From positions 186,001 to 250,000 of the forward strand of contig JARGSG010000212.1 of NCBI GenBank assembly GCA_030374805.1: a stretch of 64,000 nt of DNA, written 5' to 3'. Positions 20,263 to 31,700 of this stretch are shown one piece after another. The notes below the pieces were generated by a model. That model saw only the letters and a list, made by a program, of their open reading frames with translations, searched no databases and had not been told where the DNA came from. Within the stretch, counting starts at the first letter, position 1. The number at the start of each line of letters is the position of its first letter. This DNA comes from Gracilaria gracilis. Lineage: Eukaryota > Rhodophyta > Florideophyceae > Gracilariales > Gracilariaceae. A program made the position numbers and the translations under genes.

Positions 20263-22302
20263 CACCCAGTAACTGCAAATAGCGTGGGTGAAGAATTATT
20301 GTGGTAACAAAATTAGTGTGGCCCACAATAAATCCAGTATGCCAAGATCGCGTGTTGGTTACAATTAATGTGGGTATCGGATGCAACCACAGTTTAGGCG
20401 GGAGCATTTTGTATTTCATCAAGACAACTCCTCGAAAGACACAGACCCTTCGGTAGCTCTCATGAGCATCAAACGCCATGCTTGTTCCACTATCCACTTC
20501 TCCAATTCTCGCCGCGTTCCAAAGAACATCGGCCTTACTTCCACCATCTACAGCCATCCCTTCCCCAGCAATCGAAGGCCAAACCCATTCCGACAGTGTT
20601 AACCACCATGAAAACCCTCCAAAACTGCCCAGTGGCCGCAGTGTTCACAACGTGCTCACCATTTCAGATCGTAGCAAAATAGCAGCTTGGATGGTAGACG
20701 AAAGTAACAAGACTGGTAATGCAAAGATCATATCAAAAACAGTGCGTCACTTTCCATCTCTGTTCAAAGGCTCCGACAAAGCAAATCTTCAAAAGGCCAG
20801 CAGGTTGTGGCGGACACGTCATGAATATGTCAGTGAGGATGGCTTGCGTCAGATGAGGGGCTCGTGCACAACCATAACAAGGATGACGCATTTAGGAGTA
20901 AAACGCGTAAACCTGAAAGCACGAGGTGGCAGAGGACGAAAGCAGAGACCATGGGTGGCAGCATTGCACTTCGATATGCTCAAAGAATTTGACCGCCTCC
21001 GCAGACTTGGAGTCAAGTTTAATTGGCGAACACTAGAAACAATGACGTTGCATTTGATCCAACAATCTGAATCTCCATCTTATAACCAACACATGATCGA
21101 TGACAACCAAAATAAGCCCATTATGCATACAATTAACAGGAGATGGGTACAACGTTTCATGGAGAGGTACAGAATCGTCAGTAGAAGGCATACGGGAAAA
21201 TGCATCCTCTCTCCAGAGAAAACAGAATTAATTCACAAGCAGGTAGCCTTCCATCTGGGTGAGATCTCACGTGCATTTCGCAGCGGGGCCTGGAAAGAAG
21301 AAGATGTTGAAAATGCAGACGAGACGCACTTTATGATCAACATGGACAACGGTACAACTCTCGGGTTTTGTGGAGAAAAGGACGTGAAATACACTGACGT
21401 CGTTTCCGGTGGGGAAGGAATGACGATGTTAGTGCGCATTAGTGGGGGTTCGAACGCAAGGATCGAACCCGTTCTGATGATTTTCCAAAACAAGGCGAGA
21501 TCATATCCAATTCGTGGAGTTCGGGATGACATTAGTGGCGTATCTTATCGCAGCGGCCCGAAGGGGTGGATGGATAGTACGATCATGCCAGAATGGCTAC
21601 GCGAGAAAAAGTGTATTGGTGCTCTCCCAGAGGGTCGCAAACGCATACTGTTCATGGACAATTGTAGCGGCCATACGCCGACTGAAGATCTCTCAATTGC
21701 ATGTGAAGGCGTAAACACGGAGATAAGGTACTTTCCGCCAAACGCCACTGACCTGGTGCAGCCAGCTGATTCTTTTGTAATACAAAAGATAAAGCTGGCT
21801 TGGAACAATCGGTGGGAGAAGCACAGGATGGAGATGGTACGTCAAGGATCTTGGTCAACGTCGGGAAAGATTCCCAGTCCGGGAAAGGGGTTCTTCTTGA
21901 ACCTTGCTGCGCTTGCTGTACGAGACATGAATCGTCAAAGAGATGTTGATGGATTGACATACGCACGAAAAGCAATGATACGTACAGGTTTGGCTTGCAA
22001 TTTGAACGGTTTGTGGGAGGAGCGGCAGCTGTTCCCAAAGCTACAGGAGATCATTTCAGCACACCGGGCTCACTTCAATGGTGCGGCAGTTGTTGGTTGA
22101 AGTGGAGGTCTGCATCACGGTTTGGCCCTGCTGTACCCACACTATTTGCATTCTTTACAATTGTTGTGGGCCACATTATTTGAATTCGAACCGTAATTAA
22201 AGTGGTACCCATTATATCGTGGCCCACGTTATCTTCTGTTTTCTCCTCTCTAGAGTTGCTTCCGTAAATAGTGTGACCCACGCTATTTGCAGTTACTGGG
22301 TG
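20263..22302 (+). mobile_element. Pogo/Tc1-mariner-type DNA transposon, complete
   Basis: A 2040-bp element with 27-bp perfect terminal inverted repeats (cacccagtaactgcaaatag and onward) and a TA duplication (20261-20262, 22303-22304). LINE copy 1 shows the empty site. Sub-terminal copies of a 'gtgtggcccacaataa'-like motif lie in opposite orientation near both ends (about 20317-20331 and 22164-22180) and may be extra transposase-binding sites. One uninterrupted transposase gene fills the interior, so the copy could be active. Confidence 0.93.
20478..22100 (+). CDS. Pogo-like DDE transposase
   Basis: 540 residues with no stops. The N-terminal half has a helix-turn-helix-like region (residues about 60-115, ISDRSKIAAWMVDE) and a second DNA-binding region (residues about 150-250). 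The catalytic core has ENADETHFMINMD (first Asp), ILFMDNCSGH (second Asp, the MDNxxxH motif of pogo/Tigger and jerky-type enzymes), and FPPNATDLVQPADSFVI (third acidic residue, Asp). It cuts and pastes the surrounding element at TA sites. I chose the first in-frame ATG; Met codons further in are possible, and the first 50 residues are low-complexity. Promoter elements are not recognisable. Confidence 0.9.
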   Translation: MLVPLSTSPILAAFQRTSALLPPSTAIPSPAIEGQTHSDSVNHHENPPKLPSGRSVHNVLTISDRSKIAAWMVDESNKTGNAKIISKTVRHFPSLFKGSDKANLQKASRLWRTRHEYVSEDGLRQMRGSCTTITRMTHLGVKRVNLKARGGRGRKQRPWVAALHFDMLKEFDRLRRLGVKFNWRTLETMTLHLIQQSESPSYNQHMIDDNQNKPIMHTINRRWVQRFMERYRIVSRRHTGKCILSPEKTELIHKQVAFHLGEISRAFRSGAWKEEDVENADETHFMINMDNGTTLGFCGEKDVKYTDVVSGGEGMTMLVRISGGSNARIEPVLMIFQNKARSYPIRGVRDDISGVSYRSGPKGWMDSTIMPEWLREKKCIGALPEGRKRILFMDNCSGHTPTEDLSIACEGVNTEIRYFPPNATDLVQPADSFVIQKIKLAWNNRWEKHRMEMVRQGSWSTSGKIPSPGKGFFLNLAALAVRDMNRQRDVDGLTYARKAMIRTGLACNLNGLWEERQLFPKLQEIISAHRAHFNGAAVVG

Positions 22303-22857
22303 TAGAGTTTAGCAGGTTTCGTGAGAGAAAGTCCAAAAAAGCGCAAAAAATTCGAAAAAATTGAAAACACAGAAAAGTCGCAGAACACGTGAAAAGCGCA
22401 TCAAGAAGCCATAAGAGCCATCATAACAAAAAAAAGGCAAAAAACTTTATAAAAATTTTCAAAAAAAATTGAAAAATGACTTCCCACCAAACCACGTCCT
22501 CTTAGATAGAGAACCGTTTCAGCCCTTTGGCTGACCCCGGGGAGACCATGGAAGGCATTCGCTTCCCACTTGATGGTAGTAGCGAACCTGAATCCGAATC
22601 TTGGAAACCAGGTCTATCAAGGACCATTCGGAAGAAAGTATCGCCGATCCCTGACCGCAACGACCCTCAGCCTGTGTGCACCCGGGACGAGGCGAGGACC
22701 ACCTTTGGAGCGTGTCGAACGCTCATCAAATGCCCAAACTGCCATTCTAAGAATTCATTCACTCTGAATGGTAACTCTATGTTTGGACCCACTGTGCGCT
22801 GCTCCGTCAAAGGTTGCCATCGCTCTTTTGGCGGTTTGCGATTTCATGAAATAATTC
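22303..22857 (+). pseudogene. LINE copy 2, end of leader and ORF1 N-terminus
   Basis: The ATG at 22476 is followed by a TAG at codon 10. After that the frame continues through the zinc-ribbon motif (CPNCHSKNSF, CSVKGCHRSFGG), until copia C enters after FHEII. Coding resumes at 36643. Confidence 0.88.
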
Positions 22858-24105
22858 TGATGGAGGTTATAGCTGGGAAGGGAAGGTTGATGCAAAGGGA
22901 AGGTGGGGATGTGCAAAGGAAGTTCGCCAGCTCTGGCTCGGATTTACTTGGAGGTGCTTCTGTCACAACTTATATAGCACTACGTCGTCGCACTACCGCT
23001 CAATTGCACTCGGAGTAAAACCTAAGCCACTAAGCAGGGACACTCAGTACTACCAATCATCATCTGACATAACGTGGTAACACTGCCACAATTCATGACA
23101 GCTTACAACCAACAAGGAACAACAGTGCACAACAGTGCACAACATTGCACAACAAGTTACGTGCCTACTCAACAAGTTACGTGCCTACACATAACGATGA
23201 TCATGCATAAATTCACATTGTGCCAATACACTGTATTCCGTACACCACACCAATATGTGTATGCCCCAGCTCACCAAGTACCACGTAACCACAAATTCAC
23301 TCAATGCCATAAGTTCCACAACATGTTACCACAGTGTTCGTGTGTTGCAATGTCGAGATAATGCGGCAAGACGCGTTCGCAAAATCCCGTGTGCTGCGAA
23401 TGGAAAATACCCACCCGTTCTTCGGTTGCTCAAAGTTTCGCACCGAATGATGGGTATCCGATGGTACTTCAATGAGTTCCCAGCGAACCCAATGGAGGCA
23501 CGTGATGTACTTGGGCACGAGTACTGGAAGTACGGAAGACTGAAGGTACTACTCGGAATGGAAGATTGGTCACCTGGAGAGAGACAGGAGGCGACCGAAA
23601 TACTAGATGTATTGGAAGAATCACAGTTGTAAATCTGTGCTATAAGTAGTAAGAATGATTGCGTTGGTTCGTAATTGACCAAGTTAGTTTACACCTTGAC
23701 AGTTTTACCCTGCTGCTCTTCATGGGACATTGGGAACACTATAAATAAAAAGCAATTGATTGAAAAAAAAAAGTGTTCGTGTAATCCTCATGACTGTACC
23801 TGACTCATCACCATAGTGCACCAAGTTGCATCAATGTGTTCAACATGTTCACGTACATAACTGTGCATACTGTCCAGCATAACATCTGTGCTAGCTACAC
23901 ACGTGTAGCCCAGAACAACCCAGTAATGCCATAAAACTTGTACACAGTACGTTGCATGCGCACATTTGCGGTAGCCAATCAGAAGCTAGTTTCACGTTGA
24001 GTTTGCACAAACGCGCATATGCGCTTTTCCAGCAGCACCCTCCAAAACAGCCCATGCTCCCCTGCACTTTTGGTTTCAGTGACAGCACTAGGTCAACATC
24101 CAACA
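22858..24105 (-). repeat. Family C LTR (3' LTR) with LINE insertion
   Basis: It matches the right LTR once the LINE at 23344-23772 is removed. It is preceded on the coding strand by the polypurine tract agagggggag at about 24106-24116. Confidence 0.9.
23344..23772 (+). mobile_element. 5'-truncated LINE insertion (copy 4)
   Basis: A 429-bp 3' end of the LINE (the last about 90 codons of ORF2, the 3' UTR and an A-run) lies in the family-C LTR. It is flanked by the 10-bp duplication gtgttcgtgt (23334-23343, 23773-23782). The first about 17 bases do not match the LINE and may be untemplated. The sequence is almost identical to copy 1, so it is a recent dead-on-arrival insertion. Confidence 0.92.
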
Positions 24106-27100
24106 CTCCCCCTCTGTCACTGACGTCAAAGCTCTAGGTGCTGTACTCCACACTCCTTGCGAAACTTCTCGACTTTCACGCGGGCAAGAGGCTTGTTTAG
24201 CATATCGGCAACCATGGAATCAGTTGGACAGTAGAACAGCACGATGGACTTGTCACGCTGAGCCTCTCTAGTAAAGTAGAACCGAATGTCGATGTGCTTC
24301 GTTCGCTTGTTCACAACACCATTTCGAGCAAGGTCGATGGAGCCCTGGATGTCAACATACACAGGCGTCGGTTCAACCAAGACTTTGACAGACCCGTCCA
24401 CCTCAACTCCAATCACAATGGCAATGCCGTTCCAAAGTCGCCTTAGCCAGATTGCTTCTTTGGTACCAGAGCACAGACTCACATACTCAGCTTCAGCACT
24501 TGAGAGCGCAACCACCTCCTGCTGCCGTGAACTCCAGGACACTGGACCACCGCTCATCATGAACACATATCCACTGGTAGACTTGCGGTTGGCAACATCG
24601 CCTGCCCAGTCAGAGTCCACATAGCCGTGCAGTTCCAGATCAGTGGTAGAGCCGTAGGTGAGTCCAAAGAAGCAAGTACCGTTGAGGTAGCGAAGCACAC
24701 GTTTGGCTGCCTTCCAGTGAGTCTCCCCAGGTTCCTCCACATACTTTGCAAGTTTGGACACTGCGTATGAGATATCTGGACGAGTTCCCACAGACAAATA
24801 CATGAGACTGCCAATCGCCTGACGATACGGAACATCCGTGAGTACCTCCTCAACAACAGACAAGTCCACACCGGATTCCATCGGAGTGTCAACTGGCTTA
24901 GACTGATGCATGCCGAAACGTTCCAAGACCTTTTGCGTGTACGCAGACTGAGTCAGGTACAGCTGTCGCTTAGCTCGATCACGGTGGATCTCGAATCCGA
25001 GAACCATACGAGCTTCCTTGAGGTCTTTCATGCGGAACCGAGTTGACAGCTCTGCCTTTACACGATTCATGGTCTCCATGCTCGGACTTGCTATCAGCAG
25101 GTCATCCACGTATAGAGCAATGATAACCACAAATCCCAGTATTATCCCGGTGTACACACACTCATCTGCGTCATTGGGCTTCAACTCCATTTCATCAACA
25201 AGTAACGTGTATATCTTTGCATGCCACTGCCTTGGTGTTTGTCTAAGCCCATAGATGGCTTTCTTCAAACGACACACCAAGTCTTCGTTCCCTTGCTGTA
25301 TGAAACCTTTTGGCTGCTCCATATACACTGTCTCCTCCAGGTCGCCGTTCAGAAACGCAGTCTTCACATCCATCCGGTGCAAATAAAAGTCTCGCACAGC
25401 TGCAATCGACAGAATCATCCTGATCGAAGTGAACTTCACCACTGGGGCATAAGTCTCTAAGAAGTCCACACCTTCAATCTGCAGGAATCCTCTAGCAACC
25501 ATACGAGCCTTGTACCTCACAGTTGGTTCACCAGATGGTGCAGATTCATACTTCTGAACGTACACCCACTTGGACGAAATCACGTTGCTGTCTGCTGGCC
25601 TAGGCACTAGATCCCATGTGTCATGCTCTATCAGTGACTGGTACTCGCTCTTCATTGCCTTTTTCCATGCTTCGGAATCAGGACGTGACACAGCTTCACT
25701 ATAAGAAGAAGGAGTGTCATCACTGGCTGTCAGAAGAGCAGTTCCACCCCACCAACGCATAGGCTTCTTACTCTCACGTGTGGGTCTACGAACAGGCTGT
25801 GTCTCTTGCCCTTCAGGCTCAACATGTGGAACTGATGTGAAACCATCACTGGTACTCTCAGACGCATCATGGACATCAGGCACAGGTGCGGAAGGATCAT
25901 CTGCACTGGAGTGACTGGATGTGTCAGAGTTTGAAGGTGTTATCCGGACTAGACATGTCACTCAACTCCATGTCAGCATAGTCCTCTTCCTCAAAGTTCT
26001 CATGGTCTTCTAAGCCCGAAGAATCGTCAAACCTCACATCTCTTGACACAATCACCTTTCTCTTCTTACCATCCCACAACTTGTACCCGTGGGACCCAGA
26101 AGTGTACCCAATGAAGATGGCTGTCTTTGCTCTGTCCTCCAGATTCTTCAGCTTGTGATCCACAACTTTGTACCAGCATCGGCTCCCAAACACACGCAGA
26201 TTGCTCACATCAGGCTTCTGACCATGCCACAGCTCGAATGGAGTCGAGTTACTAGGAAGGGCTTTGCAGGTCACTCTGTTGCGTACATACACTGCTACGT
26301 TCAAGGCTTCAGCCCAAAATTTCTTTGGCAGTTGTTTGTGGTGCAACATCGATCTGACCAAGTCCATGACTGTTCGGTTGAACCTTTCGGCAAGCCCATT
26401 CTGCTGTGGATTGTACGGCACTGTTCGCTGATGTTCAATACCTTGGCGCTCGAGTTCTTTGCGGAAACGATTGGACAGATACTCACCACCGTTGTCAGTG
26501 CGCAATGCACGTAGCACACTCTCACGTGCGGTGATGGTTTTCAACTTTCGCCCAGTCTGGTTTTCCACAAACTTGAGCCACCTCATGAACATTTGGAACA
26601 CTTCATCTTTGGTTTTGAGTATGTACAAGAAGCAATACCTGCTGTGGTCGTCGATGACAAAGTAGTGCGAGCCTCCCAAGGATTTCACACTTACTGGACC
26701 TGAAACGTCCGAGTGGACAAGGTCCAGTACGTGTTCTGCTCGTTCCCCCTTGCTTGGGAGTCGGAGCACGGGTGGCCTTTCCTACTACACACGAGCCACA
26801 CACATCCAGCTTCTGTGCCAAATCTACATTCAGCCCTGATACAAACACATTGCGAGCCATCTGCTTAATGCCTTCCACATTCACATGAGCCATTCTAGCA
26901 TGCCAAAGAGACAGATCTGACACAAGGGCGCTGTCCACATCTGTACGCTGTTCTGCTGCAGTGCGAAGGTAGTACAGGCCTTTAAAACGGCACCCGGAGG
27001 CAACCACTTTCGACCCTTTGTAAACACATACCTTCTCTCTTTCAAACACTACCTTGCAGCCCAGATCACAGATCGCTGACACTGAAAGCAGGTGGTACCG

Positions 27101-28057
27101 TAAGGATGGCACGTGCATTACCTGTTTCAGTTTGCACTTACGTTTGGCGCCTTCCACAGTCAGATCAAGCTCCACACTACCGCGACCCACAGACTCTAGT
27201 TTGGAATCATTGCCGATACTCACGCCAGAGGACACCTTGCTCTCATACGTTTGGAACATTGAGTCATCATACGTCATGTGTGCAGTCGCACCAGAGTCAA
27301 TAATCCAGTCACTGTTAGTAGCCTTATCGGTACCTGTCGCAATGAGACATACAAAGTCAGAATCGTCGCCACTCGCACCAAGCTCACAGCTGAGACCGGT
27401 ATTCACACTGGGGTGAGCAGCATCAACCTGATTCTTGTTAGTCCCATCATGTTGTCTCTTGTAACAGTTCTTCTGGATATGACCCTTCTTGCCACAATAG
27501 TAACATATAATTGACTTCAATGACTTCTGACGCCCGACCAAAGCTGCGTCACTTCCGGATTCCTCCTTGGCACGATCATTCATTCGCTGTTCTTCTTGCA
27601 GCAAACGACTCTTCACGAACTCCAAACTGAGCTCGCGATCTCCGATCGTGGTGTCGATAGCGACAATGAGGTGCTCGAAACGTTCCGGAAGTCCACATAA
27701 GATAGCCATTGCAATGTCTTCTTCTTCAACTTTGACGTCCATGCTCTTGAGATCAGAAGCCAAGTGACGAACATGATTGATGAATTGCAACATCTTCTGG
27801 TCGTCACGCATCTTGGCGGTGTAAAAAGCACGTCTGGCATTGATTCGGTTGAGAAGAGTCTTCCTCTGGAAAACATTGCATATGGCCTTCCACACATCGG
27901 CAGCAGTCTCCACATCGCGCACATGATCCAAATGTTCGTCACTGAGCGTAAGTCCAATGATGGCTCTGGCCTTTGAGTCGCGAGTTTCTCACTTGGACAA
28001 TTCTTCGGGATCGGTTGGTGGAGAGCTGGTGAGGTGATTCTTGAGATCCTTGAGCGC

Positions 28058-28785
28058 TGACGCAACGAACGCAGGTTAGAGAAGGAAAGGGGAAAGTAGT
28101 GAAGAAGATGAGTAAGACAAACAAAGGGGGTAGGCCACCTTCTTCCCGAGTTTAGTGATCGCGCAGCGATCGCAACCTACAAATACTCTAGCGCGCGCCG
28201 CCGCCGTCGCATCCAGCGACATAACTGCACACGTTGTCAAAGTGTACACTTTGACAGCCAAAGCGCGCGCAAAACACAATACGAATTCAAACAACTAAAT
28301 CAAATCGTGCCAAATCCAATGCCAACTCCATGATCCATATCTTGCTCTAAAAAATTGACAATTTCGGTCTGGCACAGCCAACACCCCCGCGCCGCTCAGA
28401 ATCGCACATTCGCTCCAAAACCCTTCATAGTAGCCCAGAATCGCATACATTGCACAACCCCTCACAATGGCCTATAATAACAGATACTCCGCTAACGCAT
28501 AACTGGCCACCACCTATAGGCTGCAGCCAATCACAGCGTATCACTTGTTCCATCTGCCCTTCTCACTCCATACAACACGTTCCACTTGTGCAAACCACGT
28601 TGCATGTAGCCATTTGCAGTAGCCAATCATATTGCAGTATCACGTTCGGTTCGCGGAGACACGCATATGCGCTTTTCTCATGAGGGTGCCCAAAAGTGCC
28701 CATGCTCCCCTGCAACTTTGTATTCCAAGTACTTGGAGCACCTTTGAGGGACTGACAGGCACTCGAACACATCCATACATCAACA
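28058..28785 (-). repeat. B1 3' LTR
   Basis: 728 bp, TG...CA ended, in register with the right LTR without indels. Confidence 0.93.
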
Positions 28786-31700
28786 CTCCTCCTCGAGTTC
28801 CTGACCAAGTCCAATCCTTTTCATGATGGCCTGAATACTCAATGGACCTAAGGGCTTCGTGAGAATGTCCGCATCATTCAACTCAGTTGGAATGTACTTG
28901 ACATCAATCACAGACTCTTTTACCAGTTCCCGAATAAAGTGCAGCTTCACATCGATGTGCTTGGCGCGACCCGATGGGCATCTTTCTCCTGCACTCCAGT
29001 CGATCGCAACCTGGTTGTCCGAGTGTAGAGGAACTGCACCATCGACGTCCAAGTCAAGTTCAGATAGTAGACGCTTCATCCACACAACCTCCTGCGCTGC
29101 CATGGTCAAAGCGTAGTACTCAGCCTCTGCAGTAGACAATGCAACTGAAGCTTGTTTCTTTGCACCAAAGAATACCACGGCGGACCCAAACTTGATCATG
29201 TATCCCGACATGGACTTCCGATCGGACTTGTCGCCGGCATAGTCCGAATCGACATACGCTTCCATGTTCAGGGAGCCAGCGTGATAATTCAACCCATGTT
29301 TGCAAGTTCCTTGTAAGTAGCGCAGAACCCGTTTCGCTGCCCTGTGACAGTATGGTGTTGGGTTGCTTTGATAACGTGCAAGAATGAGTACTGGTGCGAG
29401 AATGTCCACGCGTGTGCGAAGTGCCAAGTACAGCAGAGACCCGATCATCTGCTGGTATAGCTGCACATCCTGAGGGGATTTGTCTTCCTCCTCCGCAAGT
29501 CCTATGAAGAAAGATTCTACCATGGGGCTGCGAGCTGGTTTGCTCCTGTCAAGACCAAAGCGTCGAAGCATTCCTTCGATATACAACGGCTGTGCAAGTT
29601 GCATCCCAGTTAAACGACCATCGTCGTCTATGCTCCAAGTGAGTTCCACACCCAGGTAGAGAGTTACTTTGTTCTCAACACGGATCTCGTACAGGCTCCG
29701 AAGCTCCTCCAAAATCCGAGACCGTTCTTCTGCAGATGGAGTAAAGATTAGCAGATCGTCCACATACACAAGGATGTACGCGTAGCCTTTGTGTTTACTG
29801 GCTCGCCGAAACACACAATGAGCACTCGGCAACTCTTGAAATCCAATGGCTCGCAGATCGCCCGTCAACTTGGTGTGCCAGGCTAGATGTGCTTGCTTTA
29901 GCCCGTACATTGCCTTTTGAAGCTTATAGCATCGTGAGCCAATTCCAGAAACACCGCGTGGTGACATTACCCAAACATCCTCGTCGAGATCGCCGTTGAG
30001 AAATGCAGTCTTCACATCCACCTGAGCAATATACATCTGCAAGCATAGAGTCAAGTAGAGGAAGAAACGTACTATGCCAAACGAAACCACTGGAGCGTAC
30101 GTTTCCATGTAGTTCTCACCAAAAGTTTGGTGATTACCACCGGCCACGACTCGAGCCTTGAAGCGTTCCACCGAACCATCTGCATTACGCTTGACCTTGA
30201 GCACAATGTGCGTGGGCAGTGGTTGTTGCGATGGAGACTTGTCCTCTTTCCAAGTATTCTTTGACTCAAGTGATGCGAGTTCATCTTCAATGGCTGCTCG
30301 CCATAAGCTCTGCTCGATGGGCGTCGCGGACATTGCTTCCTTCAGCGTAGGTTCATCACTTGTGGTAACCTGAACTGCAGATGTGGTTGCAGACGCAGCC
30401 ATGTACCACCTCCGGGGTGCACGACGCGTGCGTTGCGGGTATCGTGGTGGTTCGGTAGAGTCGTCCGTGTCACCAGTGGGCTCGTGCGCTGTGTCGTTCG
30501 CAGGGTGGTGGTCACTTTCATCAGCAGAGCCATCACCTTCAGCATTGTCCACACCATCATCACTGCTTTCATTACTTGGTGCAGGTAATGCTTCTTCGGC
30601 AATTGGGCCAGATTCATCATCGGGGCCACTCGTACTGTCACAAATGTCATCCACATTTACTTCGTCACCAGGATCATCTGGGTAAGAGCCGTCGGAGTCG
30701 GAGCATGGCGCAGCCTCAGAACTGTAGTCTGTGTCAGATGCACATTCATCCTCCATAAACTCCTCCAAGTACTCGGCACCAGGGAATGAATTCTCATCAA
30801 ATGTGACATGACGTGAGTGCATGATGCGCGGTAGGCCATCATCATCTCTGACAAGTACATCGAATACACCATGCTCAAGAGTCTGCAAGTACACCCCCTC
30901 AAGTGCACGAGACTCGAACATGGTTCCTTCGATCATCTTCAGTACGAAAGCTGCACATCCAAACACACGGGTGTGCTTCAATGTCGGCCTATTTCCCGTC
31001 ATCAACGAGTACGGAGTGCTTCCAGTAGTTGAATGTGGAACACGGTTCCGCACAAACTGTACATGTTTCAACGCAAAGACCCACAAACATTCCGGTAGAT
31101 TGGCCTGAATGAGCATAGCCCGAGCTGCTTCCTCCATAGTGCGATTGATGCGCTCAGCTATGGCGTTGTGTTCCAGAGTGTACGGAGGTGAAAAGGAAGT
31201 GTCTTCAAATGCGTTTTCTGGATTATCTTGTAATGCAATGTATTCCTTAGCGCCATCCGAGTGCAGTTTCTTCACCGCCACTCCTCCAAGCTGCTTGAGC
31301 TTCTGCGCAACACCATCATACACCTCACTGATTTGGCTGCGGTGTTTCATGAATCCAATGATAACATATCGTGAGTGGTCATCCACGAATGCTGACGCAT
31401 ACTTAAACCTGTCCGGAAACGATGTGGTGAGGGGACCGATGATGTCAGTGTGCACTTTGTCACCAACTGACGATTCACGACTAAATGAACCAGGAAACGG
31501 TAGTTTGTGTGCTTTTCCAAGACGGCATGACCGACAGACCTCCTCCATTTTCGCAAGACTTGGCACACCATCTGCATGTTTGTGAACAACTTGCAAGTCT
31601 CTGGGGTTCATATGTGCAAGTCTTCGGTGCCATAGCTGTGTCAAAGCAGTCATCGAGGCCTTCAATGCGCAATCCAAATCAACCTGGCTGGAAGTAAGAG

